Source: Punctularia strigosozonata HHB-11173 SS5 (taxonomy: Eukaryota > Basidiomycota > Agaricomycetes > Corticiales > Punctulariaceae). Taken from it: 64,000 nucleotides of DNA. Below the pieces are notes generated by a model. The model made no database searches, had not been told where the DNA came from, and saw nothing but the letters and a program-made list of their open reading frames with translations. Position numbers and translations under genes: made by a program. The stretch is taken from contig NW_006767434.1 in NCBI RefSeq assembly GCF_000264995.1, positions 29,807 to 93,806 on the forward strand, given 5' to 3'. The stretch's first letter is position 1. Each line of letters begins with the position of its first letter. Positions 1-11,551 of this stretch are shown here, in pieces.

Positions 1-570
1 CGCAGTTCAGTCACATGATTGAAGTTCCTAATTTTTTGTGGCGTTGCGGCTCGTTAGAATTATCAATCGCCATCAGAATCATACGCAGAATACAAAAAGG
101 AAGCGAATGAGCACTTTTCGGAGATTTTAGGGTCATTTTTTGGGGTGTGCCAATTTTTTGGGGTCAATTTTTCTTATTTTGGCTTTTCTGGGCAATCTGC
201 TCGTGCAATCCTTGAACTAATGTGTATAGTATCATGCCTGAAGCAAAAGAAAAGAAAACCGAGCATATTTCGGGTCGTAAAAACTCGGTCATGTTTTTGG
301 TTGACTTTGCTTGTCCCCGACTGTAGCACATGGGAGGTGTGATTTACTAGATGCCGTCGCCCAGAGAAAGCCTGGAATGGGCGCCTATCGTGGTCGCAAT
401 CGCAACGTCGATGTGGGCAGATTGGAGCGATGGCCACATGTGACATCAGCAAGCGCGGCAGACCAAGGGTAATGTTCTGAATGCAAATGGAGGCGTTCTG
501 TTCCAGTAATTATTGGGAATTCCAAGACTTTCCCCCCCGCAAACTCCCTAGTTCTGGCCCGGATCTCAAT

Positions 571-686
571 AGAGCTGATTTGCAGCCAATATTTCTCTAT
601 AGAAACCTCGGTCAACTTGCTTCTCCACCAATGAGAGGCCGCGAATTGAGTTCGTCGCTGGTCCTCATCAGCCGCAAATCAGCTCT
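571..686 (+). mobile_element. MITE copy 1 (TA-flanked, ~116 bp)
   Basis: This short non-coding element has terminal inverted repeats that start GAGCTGATTTGCAGC. The left end is at 571 and the right end reads GCCGCAAATCAGCTC. A TA dinucleotide sits at each border, which suggests a Tc1/mariner-type target duplication. The inside carries the blocks ACCTCGGTCAACTTG and TTCTCCACCAATGAGAGG, which recur in the copies at 723-836 and 12846-12959. It has no coding capacity. The superfamily is inferred only from the TA border. Confidence 0.75.
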
Positions 687-722
687 AATACCAGATCTCA
701 ATAATCATTGGAAAACAGAACA

Positions 723-836
723 GAGCCGATGTGCAGCTGATCACTATTAGCGACGAATTTAATTCGCGGCCTCTCATTGGTGGAGAAGAAAGTTGACCAA
801 GGTTTCTATAGAGAAATATTGGCTGCAAATCAGCTC
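723..836 (-). mobile_element. MITE copy 2 (inverted relative to copy 1)
   Basis: This is the same element as 571-686, in opposite orientation and only 36 bp away, so the two copies form a large interrupted palindrome. Its right end is intact (GCTGCAAATCAGCTC followed by TA). Its left end is slightly diverged (GAGCCGATGTGCAGC, preceded by CA rather than TA). The internal blocks CTCTCATTGGTGGAGAA and GTTGACCAAGGTTTC match the other copies. Confidence 0.72.
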
Positions 837-1239
837 TAACGTCTCTAATATGGACGCAACCCGAACGGTTCTGCTATAGGTGCCGCGTCAACCCAAGTCG
901 TTTTCGACTCGTCGGGATGGATATCGGCGTTTCGAGAGCGTGATGCTTTCTGCCTATGGTGCTGGCTATATTCCCGTATCATCTGACAAAGTCCTGCATT
1001 TCTCGTGCGGTTTCGGAACGCTGGTCCATACAGTGCACATAAGTAATCGGTGTGTGAGTTTTCTCGAGCACGTGATAGACGCGCGTGCAACGCCACCCCG
1101 GTGTGGTGGTCGCGAGCCACCTTCGATCTCCTTTCGCGAGCCGAACCAGCAGTCGGCATCGGTGTCTGCTACCACTCTCTCTGGAACTCCACGAACCTAC
1201 TGTTATTACTAGTGCGGGATCTAGCGACGAAAAATCCCG

Positions 1240-4200
1240 ATGGCGGACTTGTCTCAACTTTTACTTGCATCATTGAACCCTTCGACACGCAAGGACGCGG
1301 AGGCATCTTTGACCCAAATCTCGCTGCAACCTGGCTTCTTGAGCCATCTCCTCAGGCTCGTACTCACTCAAACGGAAAACAAGAGTGTTAGGCTCGCAGG
1401 GAGCGTATATCTGAAGAATACGGTCAAGAACCGATGGGATGATGTGAGTAAACAACATTCAAACCGATCTCCTTTCGTTCCATGTCCCGATCTTCGCGTT
1501 CCATGTTACGTTTCCACCCTGTCATCTCATTCGAAGTCGCCATGAGTTGTTGATCCAGACTGATACATTATCTGACCTCGCAGGAGACCGACACGCCGAT
1601 CAGTCCTTCAGACAAGGATGCAATACGCACGGAAATCATACCGGCTATGATCACTCTTTCGAGTGCGGGAGATAAGGCTCGCTATCTCACGAATCTACGC
1701 GAAACGGATGTGCTCATGCCTCTTGGTTCGTTAGGCGTCCCGTACCCAGATCGCCGACGCGGTGTCCATCATCGCGAGTTTCGACTTTCCGGAGCAATGG
1801 CCGCAACTCATCACCGTGAGTACGCGACTGATGTCAGGCGAGCGAGCTTAAAACTTGGTCTCCCGACAGCAACTCGTATCCTCTCTCTCGGAGTCGGACT
1901 ATAGCGTCAACGTAGGCGTCCTCGAGACTGCTCACTCCATCTTCCGGCCTTGGCGGAGCGCAGTCCGGTGCGCACCTCTTTGGCAGTTACGACTGCTCCG
2001 AGGTTGAACGCTGACGTGCTTTCTTTGTGCCAATGCTAGATCCGATGCCTTATTTTCAACCATCAACCTCGTTCTCGCGGGTTTCATGCAACCCTTTCTC
2101 AACCTCTTCCGTCATACCTCATCCATCCTCTTATCCACCATACCTACTGTTTCTGGTCAAGCGTGAGTAACTGGCGTGCTCTCTGTAGCTCATAATCAAC
2201 GGAGCACTCACACCACACCACTGGCTTGTTAGACTGCAGACTGTCGCGCAGGCCCAGAGTCTCGCCACGGACGTCATCTACGACTTGACCTGCCAAGACC
2301 TTCCGCCCGATGTCGAAGATAACTTTGCCGAATTCTTCGGACCGAGTGCGTATGCGTTGTGCGTTAGATTGATCCCTCCGTGACAAGCCTGTCGTTTAGA
2401 TGGCCTATTCCTTCGTTTCCTTGCTTGGAAAAACGCAGAGCTGTCTGGAGACGTGAGTTTTTCTTCCCCTTCTGTCCTCAACTGCTTGATGAGAGGTTCG
2501 TGTCCCCAGCCTGACGATACGACGCCAAGTCTCTCCAGCCAGATCAAGACGGGCATTCTCGAGATCTCGGAGGTACGCATGGCTTGCCAGTTTCAAGGAA
2601 GAGTTGTGCACCAATAGCGCTTCAGATGTACACGAAGCTTTACCCGGAGATGATGCAGTCGTCACACGCAGTACCGTCGATCGTACGCGCCGTGTGGGAT
2701 CTCATTGGCGCTGGTCAACTGAACGGTGTTGGCGATGACGGGGTGTGTGACCGCCATGCTCACAGCCCGAATGGTTCTGACTATGCAGTCCAGCTGGTAT
2801 CTCAAGCACTGCGGTTCATATCGGCGACGATCCGGAGTGGGCACTACAAAGATCTGTTTGGTTCCCAGGAGACTATCACTGGCCTCGTGCAGGGCGTCGT
2901 GGTCCCGAATGTGGGTTTAAGAGGTGCGCCCTTGACTGGACCGTGATTCTTGTAAAGTGAATACTGAACGGCTCGCAGAGCACGAGGTCGAACAATTTGA
3001 GGACGATCCTCTTGAATTCATCCGGCAAGACCTCGCGCTACCCTCGCTAGGAACAAGCGATGCGCCGACCCGCAGGCAGGCGGCTGCGGACGTAGTGCGC
3101 GCGCTCGTTGCCAGCGGCCTCGAGGCCGAAACGACTCGGGTCAGTGTTCTAGGTTTTGTGTCGACGCCCGCCCTGCTGATGTTACCTCATAATCTAGATC
3201 GTCGGTCAATGGATAACGTCCGGGTTGACCGAATACCACTCCAACCCTTCTCAAAACTGGAAAGCAAAGGATAGCGCGATATACCTCCTTACTGCAGTGG
3301 CGACGAAAGGCAGCACGACCCAGGTGAGCTGAATAGCATATACCTATATTTCTTTGCTGAACGCCCTCGAACAGCATGGTGTCACCTCGACGAACGCCCT
3401 CGTCGATGTTGTCCAGTTCTTCTCCGAGAACGTTTTCCAGGACTTGCAGTCGTCCAGCGTACATCCTATACTACAAGTGGACGCCATCAAATTCTTGTAC
3501 ACTTTCCGCAACCAGGTAAAGCACCCGCCCCTATGCGATCAGTCCACTTTGCTGATCCCGATCCCGAACTCCGACACAGCTCAGCAAAGAGCAGCTTCTC
3601 TCTGTCCTACCTCTGCTACATAAGCATCTGTCGTCTGATAACTACGTCTGCTATACTTACGCGGCGATCACGATTGACCAGATCCTGTTCATCAAGCAGA
3701 ATAACCAGCTCATGTTTGTGAACCAATGTGCAGCGCCTCTGCACATGTCTCTGACAATTTCTCAGGTTCTCGCAGACGGATATCCACGACATCGCTCCCA
3801 GCCTGCTGGAAGCGATTTTGACGAAGATAGAGAGCGGTGGCTCCCCCCAAAAGATCGCCGAGAACGACTACCTCATGAAATGTAAGTGCGAATCCTCGGT
3901 TATATATCGTTGTATCGTTGTATCGACTGATCCACGACCGCAGCCGCTATGCGAGTGATTATAACCGCTCGCCAAACGCTTACGCCCGGCTATCAGACCA
4001 TCCTCCAACGGCTCGTATCAATCCTGGGAGTTATCTCAACGAATCCTAGCAACCCGAACTTCGACCAGTACATCTTCGAGAGCATATCTGCACTCATCCG
4101 GTCAGTCGTTATCTGTGCATACTGCACCAACTCTGCCGTTGATGCAACTGTCGATTAGCTTCGTTGCCAGTGGAACGCCTTCAACACTACCTACGTTCGA

Positions 4201-5436
4201 GCAAGCACTCTTCCCCGCTTTCACTGTGATCATCCAGCAGGACATTGATCGTGAGTCATTTGCCCCGATGTACGTCTTACACGAAGTTTCAACATCTCTT
4301 GCAGAATACATCCCATACACCTTCCAGATCATTGCACAAATGCTGGAACTACACAAAACCGACGTTCCGACAGGATACCGGGAACTGTTGCCTTTCCTGT
4401 TGACACCGGCGGTATGGCAACAGAAGGGCAGCATACCGGGATTGGTCAAACTGTTGAAGGCGTTCCTGGCACGGGATGTCCCTTACATCATCTCGAGCTC
4501 ACACTACCAAGCAGTGCTGGGCGTCATCCAGGGCCGTCTGATTCCATCAAAACTCAATGACGTCTGGGGATTCGAGCTCTTGCAGTCCGTCATACAATAT
4601 GTGCCTCCGTGAGTGATGTTCCAATTCGGTTTGTGGTATGCCAGAACTAACCAGCATTCATAGGACACACCTTCAGCAACATCTCAAACCATTACTGCTC
4701 ACACTCTTGACTCGCATGCAGACGTCTAAGACGGACAAATACGTTTATCACTTCTCATATTTCGTTCTCTTCACTCTGGCCATTCCCGGACAAGGCTTAA
4801 CTCCTGATTTCCTGATCCGGCCCATGGAGGAGATTCAACCTGGGTGCATATCGCATTGTTCGAGTACCCTAATCCGACTCTGACAACGCTATATAGATTG
4901 TGGTCGCAGGTCCTTACAAACTTCGTCGTTCCCCAGACGCCGAAAATGCCGCCCAAAGACCGTAAAGTCGCCGCTGTCGGTTTGACCAGATTGCTCACTC
5001 AAAGCGAGGTGATGTTCCAAAGCCCGTCGGTCAATGTTTGGTGAGTAATCTTGGCCTATCCACTCATGCCGTCGCTCATGCCGACACTCTTCGGTCCTCC
5101 TCTAGGCCGGCAGCCTTTTCCGCTCTCGTCCGTTTATTCCAAGAACCTCAGCATCTGAAGAAAGATGTCGAAGAGGATCCGGACGCAGGCCTCACTGCGA
5201 TAGATTACGAGGAGCAGAACGCCGGATATCAAGCGGCGTACTCCAAACTCGCAGCGTCCGAAGGCGCGCCTGTTGACCCGGTGGCGTCCATTCGTGACCC
5301 TCGGGAGTACCTTGGCCAAGAGCTAGTCCGGGTTTCGAAGACCACCCCGGTAGTCAAGTCGTTAATTCGCGCAGGGGATTCCTCGGTCGTCACGCCGTTT
5401 GTCCAACAACTGGCAGCTGCGGGATTCGCCTTCTGA
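1240..5436 (+). CDS. CSE1: Importin-alpha re-exporter CSE1 / exportin-2 (multi-exon)
   Basis: This is an exportin of the importin-beta family that carries importin-alpha back to the cytoplasm in complex with RanGTP. The gene has about 18 exons. Exon 1 (1240-1443) starts MADLSQLLLASLNPSTR, the importin-beta N-terminal repeat region. Middle exons match the Cse1 HEAT-repeat region, with stretches such as SFDFPEQWPQLI, YTKLYPEMMQ and LTPDFLIRPMEEIQPG. The last exon is the CAS/CSE1 C-terminal domain (GYQAAYSKLAASEG, ending LAAAGFAF). All exons can be joined in frame without a break, so the gene looks whole at the family's usual size. One junction (1677-1734) appears to use a GC donor. The ATG at 1240 gives the conserved N-terminus. 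A polyadenylation-like AATAAA lies 75 bp after the stop. Confidence 0.95.
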
Positions 5437-5510
5437 ACAGACAGAGAAGCGGAATTGAACCGGTGTGGGCTACAGGACGATTTGTATCATTTTCGCGGGC
5501 AGTTTAGTTG

Positions 5511-5516
5511 AATAAA
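5511..5516 (+). terminator. AATAAA polyadenylation signal of CSE1
   Basis: A canonical AATAAA hexamer lies 75 bp after the CSE1 stop codon, in the right place for 3'-end processing. The rest of the 5437-5843 space holds no recognisable gene and separates two convergent transcripts. Confidence 0.5.
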
Positions 5517-5843
5517 AGCTCCATTCCTGCGATCAAGTGTTCAATCCGTTGATCGTCCCCTAAGTGACAGGCTTCCATGAAGACATTCTCTATAATATGT
5601 AGCACTAGATCTGGAGACTACGATGAGGCCCTACGCTTACGATGCTACGCGGCCGCGAGTGTCCGAGTATCCGTCACTAACGAAGGCGCTTCATCCACTT
5701 TCGAGCGCTTGAAGGTCCCTTGCTGGTCAATCTCTGCAGATGGAGGTGTGTGTAGTCGCTTTGGTTCGCTGGCGACCGAAATTCTTGCATCCACCTCTGG
5801 GCTTCCAATCGAGACAACACCGACTTATTGGAAAGTATTAGCG

Positions 5844-7771
5844 TCAAGTTTGCGCGAACTTATGGCGCCATTGCTTACCTGCAGCGCGTTCTTCGACGGG
5901 CTCAGTGGGCGCTTCGCTCGAAGCTTCCGCTTGTTTTGGCTTCGGCGGTGGAGGGCGGAAATACGGTTGCGCCACCCATGAAGGAAGCATTTGCAGACCA
6001 TATGCGCCGACTTGGACGACGTCGCTGCCCGAGAGACCTTTCGCGCGCGCTTCCTCGGCTGCGGTCTGATAAAAACATATATTAGTACACTGCGAGCTTT
6101 CGGCACGGGAGTGAACTACTGACGTCCATTCGGCGCTTCATCTCGACGATGACGTCCCAGTATTCTTCGAGAGCTTCCGCGCCGCCCGCCTTGATGGTAG
6201 CCAGCCGCTGTCGCAGGTCAGTTTCCTTTGACAGCGCGGGTCGAAGGAGCTTAAACAGGTGCCCTTTCACCGCACTCGGTGCGGTGGGCGTCTTGAGGTT
6301 CCTGACGATATCAAGATATTCGAGCGCGAGATCGGCATGAGCCGGGTGCAGGCCTTCGTCGAAATCGAAGGTGAAATGATCGTGGATCGATCGCGTTGAG
6401 GCCGAGGGGTCGAGGTGGGGGAGGAGCGGAATCGACGGGGCGGCTGGCCGTTGGTGGTCGCTCCGCGCGAAAAGGGCGGCGTTGTAGAGCTGGCCTTCGG
6501 CACTCATTACGGCGTCAGCGCCGGTTGCCTGAAGACATCTTACGAACCGGTGAGCAAACGAGTGGATATTACGGTGAAGACGATATCAGGAGGAAGATCA
6601 CTCGCAATGAGGTAACGTACCGCTCGATATCGGAATGAAACAGGATATTGCCGTTAGCAAAGACGGGGACAGATACCGCCTCTTTCACGGCGCGGATCTT
6701 GTCCCAGTCGGCGAGACCCTGCATCCCGTGTTCAGTCAGACAGCAAACGCCGACGATGATTAGACGTACAGCATTCTGGCCGCGTTGCTCTCGTGTTCTC
6801 CCGTGACACGTAAGGATTTGAGCACCTGCCCTCTCCAGCATCTTCGCGTAGGCAACGGTTCTGCCACCAGGAATCAGTTGTCAATCGCATTGGGTCGACT
6901 GACGCTCTATTAGTGGTATTTCTTACTTTTCGACCGACGGGAAGACGCGAAACTTGGCCGTCACCGGTATGGGAATATTTTTATGCAGGGTGGAGACTCG
7001 AATACCCATCAGCACGTCACACAGTGCAATCAACCCCGATGCAATACTCACTGATTTTCTCGACCAGCTCCCATTCGTCTTGGAGAAAAGCCCCGTACTT
7101 TCCACGACGCGCGATGTCTTGCGGGCAGCCGAGGTTAATGTCAACTGCATCGCAGTACGGAGCGAGGTCCTGTTCGATTGTTCGAGTTGATGAGGGAAGC
7201 AAGGGGGGACTGGCTTGCCTGAGCAGCTGACAGAATCTGGTCCGGGTTATTCCCGCAGAACTGTACTATCAGAGGCCGGTCAAGCGGTCTACCAGGCGAC
7301 AGCGAATGTGAAGTCGACGAGGACCCTGTAGACGATCGGTTAGCCCAATGCTTTGAGGTTGATGGACAGGCATTCCTTCCTCTTGGTGCAGGATCGAAAA
7401 ACTCTGCTCGCGGAATGGTTTACGGATGTGCTGCGCCCACATCTAGCGAACGACGAGGTAAGTCCTTCAACTAGAGTAAAATGACGCAACGGTGTCGAGG
7501 AACACACCTTCGCGTTTATCATAGGTGTGTAGACGAGCTAGAAACCGCGTCAAACCTATGTTTCAACGTCACGGAAGAAAGTTTGACGCACTTCGGCGCC
7601 ATACCGCCTCGACAGCACCCTCCACGCAAGCTCGCTCTGATCCACCATGGGAGCAACGACGTATTTCGGGCTTTTCAAGACATCCCGGTAGAAGTCATAT
7701 CCTCCCGGTTTCAGTGGCGCCGCAGTCGCGCTTTTGCCCAAGCCCGGCTCCGTTGTAGTGCCGCTGGCCAT
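5844..7771 (-). CDS. DUS1: tRNA-dihydrouridine(16/17) synthase, DUS1 type
   Basis: This is an FMN- and NAD(P)H-dependent enzyme that reduces uridine to dihydrouridine in the D-loop of cytosolic tRNA. It starts at 7771 ([14 protein letters not shown]). The flavin-binding TIM-barrel segments follow in family order: [35 protein letters not shown], then [12 protein letters not shown], which contains the catalytic cysteine. Next come [34 protein letters not shown] and [10 protein letters not shown]. An alpha-helical C-terminal RNA-binding part and a proline-rich tail ([11 protein letters not shown]) end at 5844. About 6-8 short introns separate these blocks. All segments splice in frame. It is convergent with CSE1 and divergent from the aspartic protease. 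Confidence 0.9.
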
Positions 7772-8400
7772 GATTGTTACGTGAGATCGGTGTCCGATCC
7801 GGGAAGACGTGAAGAAAGGGGTCTCCTCTTTATTTATGGTGGTATTATATACAGCGCGCAGCGGGCGCAGGTAGCGGATGCCGGCCAGAGTCGATTTAGA
7901 TTATCGGCGAACGCGCCGTAAGTGGTCAGAAAAAAGGCTGAGAGATCACGTGTGCAGATGAAGTTGATTTGATTCGGTTGGCGGCGCAATCTGACTGTGG
8001 GAAGATTTGCGCACCGCTGATGACGGAATGAAACACATTTTGACTTCGGTCCGAAGCCGAGTCCGAGCCGTTGACGTTCTTCCCCGCACGGATAATTCTC
8101 CCCTGTTTCGTGCTTGTTGACGAGCCCCTCGGTCATTTATATGCAGTTCGATGACTAGAACGCTTGCTGACCCTCACCGCTACCAGCTTCGCCATTCAAC
8201 GGCGCAGATCAACTGGCGGCGTCCGCATATCTTGTATCCCTGACAACCTACAGATTTCACGCGAACGCGGCCGTGGAATTCAACGCAACAATTTGACACC
8301 GCACGCCGTTTCCTCTTGCACCAGAAAGGACTCCTTGGGTCGTGCCAATCCACATAATCCCTGCCTGTGCGGCGGCTTAGCGTAAAGCACCCCAGTCTAG
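7772..8400. promoter_or_regulatory. Divergent intergenic region DUS1 / aspartic protease
   Basis: This is about 630 bp between two divergently transcribed genes. No gene, repeat or clear TATA element was recognised, and the short open frames on both strands lack family resemblance. It presumably carries both promoters, and possibly a signal-peptide exon of the protease that I could not identify. Confidence 0.35.
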
Positions 8401-11400
8401 ATGCCGAGATCCGGGAAGTCACCACGGGTGGCACGCGCGCGTAAATCCGACGTTCAGGGCGCGGGCTCGGCACCCCGCATCCTATCCGTGGGGAAGGCAA
8501 GCGACAGATGCCCTGTTGATTTTGATTACGACCACCACCACGCCAGCACATACGGCTATACATACATGCGAGCGGACAAGGGCAAGGGAAGGGCTGAGCC
8601 GGGGCAGGACGTCGAGGATGGGGAAAGTACAAGGTCACGTGTGAGGAGAAGGAGGACGAGAAGGCAGCAGGCGGAGGGAGGAGGGGGTAACGATGGGTTA
8701 GTGCTGCCGTTGCAGCTGGTTGGTAGTGGTGTACTTGATATGTGAGTGTATGCGTGCTCTGTTTTTTGCAGATGCTGACGGCTGGGTCGTTCTTGAAGGA
8801 CATATACCCTCCCAATTCTACTGGGCTCTCAATCCTCGAAGCAGCAGAACTTGAGCGTTCAGGTCGACACCGGCTCATCAGATCTCGTGCGTACCAGTCT
8901 ATAGCGGTCCATCAGTTCCTTTGCGACGGTCCTTCACACATTCGCATCGCAGTGGATTGCGTCCGCGTCTTGTTCTTCTTCGGCTTGCTCTTCAACGAAG
9001 GGAAAGCTATATGATCCCAGTTCATCAACATCTTCTGGCCAGGTGCGCTTTTTGGACACTCTGTGTTCTTCACCTGTCATGCTCAACCCGATGATATAGA
9101 CGTTTAACATCACGTACTTGGCCGGCGCTGCTTCTGGCCCCATCGTATGGGACACGGTGACTTTAGGCCGCGATGTGGATACAGGCTACCAACTGGACAA
9201 TCAAGCCTTTGGTGAGCGTCCATGACCACATTCGGAAATCAAACCGACCTTCCATCTTTGAAAACCCCCTTTCATACTCTGGAGAGTCGCATGCTTACGA
9301 ACGTCGTATCTATACCCGCAGCCGCTGCGACCGCAGTCTCATCCGAATCCTTGGGACCCTCCTTCAGCGGCGTCCTGGGCCTCGCCCTCCCTGCCGACTC
9401 CATCATTGCCGAGCTCATCCCACCGGGTAAAACACGCTCCTTTCTTACCGATCCTGGCTTCTGTACTGAACCGCTGTTCTCTGTTCTTTCTTCGTCATTC
9501 AGGCACCTCTGACGCTCCCGATGGCGCCCCGCTTCCCTCTAACCTCTTCGGACTCGCTCCCGTCAGCGCGGCACCGGCAGCCCGCTTCCTTGGGCTCACG
9601 CTCGAGCGCCCCGGGAGCGACCGCATACCTAGCGCGTTGGCTATTGGACGGTCAGCAGATGCGATTTAACGCTTCCACCGCTGACCCGTGCTAACGTCAC
9701 CCGCGTTGCCTCAGACATCCGACCGCGGCTGATCTCACGTTCACGCCGAACCGCACATTATCGGACACGTTTTACCAGGATATCGAGTATACCCCCGTCG
9801 AGTCTGACCGCACGAGTCGCCGTGGGACACGGTTTTGGGAGACGAGCGTGCAGGCAGTCAATGTGCGCCTGCTTCTATCCGGGTATCGCTCGGTATTGAC
9901 GTGACTGGCAGGTATACGTCGATGGCGAGCAACGGCCAGTTACATTACCGAAATCGGTGACCGGCGCTGTGTACCCCAGCGCGGTACTCGACTCTGGCGT
10001 TCCCGTTATCGTGACTACCAGTGCGATCGCGAATGCGATCTACGGTGCGATTGGCGTTGGACCGAACAGCGATGGTTCATGTACGTTGCCTTGCAGCGCT
10101 ATAACCATTGTTGTATCTCATCGCTCGTTTAGATACTGTACCATGCTCGACGCCGTTAAACATGACCATCACCCTCCTCACCTCCTCTACCGAGCTTTCA
10201 CTCCATCCCCTCGATCTCACTGCCTACCCCTCAAACGACGCCTCAGCATCGTATGTCGCGCTCGAGCCCGTACACCACTCGAAACTAATGATTCCAATAG
10301 ATCCTGTCAAGGCCTTATCCAAGCCGACGACGCCGCGCTCTCCTCGCCGCTCTCCTCCCCGGGTGACTTCATCCTCGGTGTACCCTTCCTCCGTAACGTC
10401 TACACCGTCTTCGCCTACGATGCCCCCTTCTCGAACGGCACGTTCCCCGCCGCGACCGGCATCCCTGCTTACGCGGACATCACGCCTTACCTCGGCGTGC
10501 TTGGCCTCACAGATCCGGCTACGGCGCTGGAGGAGTTCAACACTGTGCGGGTGAAGAAGGAACCGCTGCCGTCGTTCAACGGCACGGCGGGGACCGGGTC
10601 CGGGGGCGGAGGCGGAACGACGCAGGAGAGCGGGGAGAAACGACTCGCCGTAGGGATCAAGGTGTTGATCGGCGTTGGATGTTTCTTTGCATTGGCGGCT
10701 GGGTTGTTCCTGTTGAGGTGGTTCCTGATGCGAAGGAAGTTTGCGAAGGAGGGCAGGAACTTGCCCACCACGTTTGGTGGTGTGCACCAGAGGTCAGCCT
10801 CCTGCGATTCAATTTGGTTTATGGCTAACGCTAACACAACTCTCGCCTGATTCACAGGAAATTGTCGAAAGAGGAGAAGGAGCAGGAGTCGTTCATCCTC
10901 TACCGCCTAGGCCAGTCAATTAACGCGTCAAACCCGAAGATGCCGACGGAGGACGACCTGCGGCGGGAGCGGTACGAGGCTTACATGCAGCGCGCGCACT
11001 CAAATTACTCCGCCAAGACGTGGGACAGCGACCAGACGCGCGTTGCCGCCGCGGGAGGAGATCTGTCGGAGCAGGACGAATTCGGGTGGAAGGCGTATAA
11101 AGATGAGGAGGAGCCTGCGATTGCGAGTGGGAAGACTCTCAAGCAGGAGTGGACGCTGCAGGACTTCATGCCGCATGACGGGGAGGCGAACGATGGTGCG
11201 GGTGTGGGGGACGCGGAAGCGACGTCACGCGCGATGGACGCGTTGGCGGTAGAGGGCCCGACAGTCTCCGCAGGCGTGACCACGTACCCTACTCGCCGAC
11301 CGAACAGCGTTCTTGTGGACGGCTCGACATCGCCAGCGTTGCAGCACGACTATTTCTCGCCGATGACCTTTCCTCGAGGGACGCGGGGGAATTCGCCGTA

Positions 11401-11551
11401 TGCCCCTGCGTCGCCGTCGCCGTTGGGAAGGAGCGAAACGCAAGTGGGCGACGCGCCGGCGGTGACGGTGCCGTTATTGGCGCACACGCGGAAGGATTCG
11501 AGGGGGAGCGAGGGGAGCGCAACCGGCGGGTGGCCAGGTGCGAGGATTTGA
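8401..11551 (+). CDS. Membrane-anchored A1-family aspartic protease with long cytosolic tail
   Basis: This is a pepsin-like endopeptidase. A first exon ending VLPLQLVGSGVLD splices near 8742/8800 to TYTLPILLGSQS. The first catalytic motif VDTGSSDL follows, with its Asp codon at 8865, and the second is VLDSGVP, with its Asp codon at 9990. Between them lie TFNITYLAGAASGPIVWDTV, LGLALPADSI and a C-terminal-lobe block, FILGVPFLRNVYTVFAYD. After a Gly/Thr-rich linker comes one transmembrane helix (VGIKVLIGVGCFFALAAGLF, around nt 10650-10720). A basic stop-transfer run and about 270 residues of hydrophilic Ser/Pro-rich tail follow, ending at 11551. The topology resembles the membrane aspartic proteases of mushrooms. 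No signal peptide is visible at the chosen ATG, so the true 5' end may be in an upstream exon. Confidence 0.85.

Larger units (their letters stand above)
1..1239. other. Intergenic region upstream of CSE1
   Basis: No convincing gene was seen here. The open frames are short, overlap on both strands and resemble nothing recognised. The only structured content is the MITE pair at 571-836. The last few hundred bases before 1240 presumably hold the CSE1 promoter, but no clear TATA element was picked out. Confidence 0.5.
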
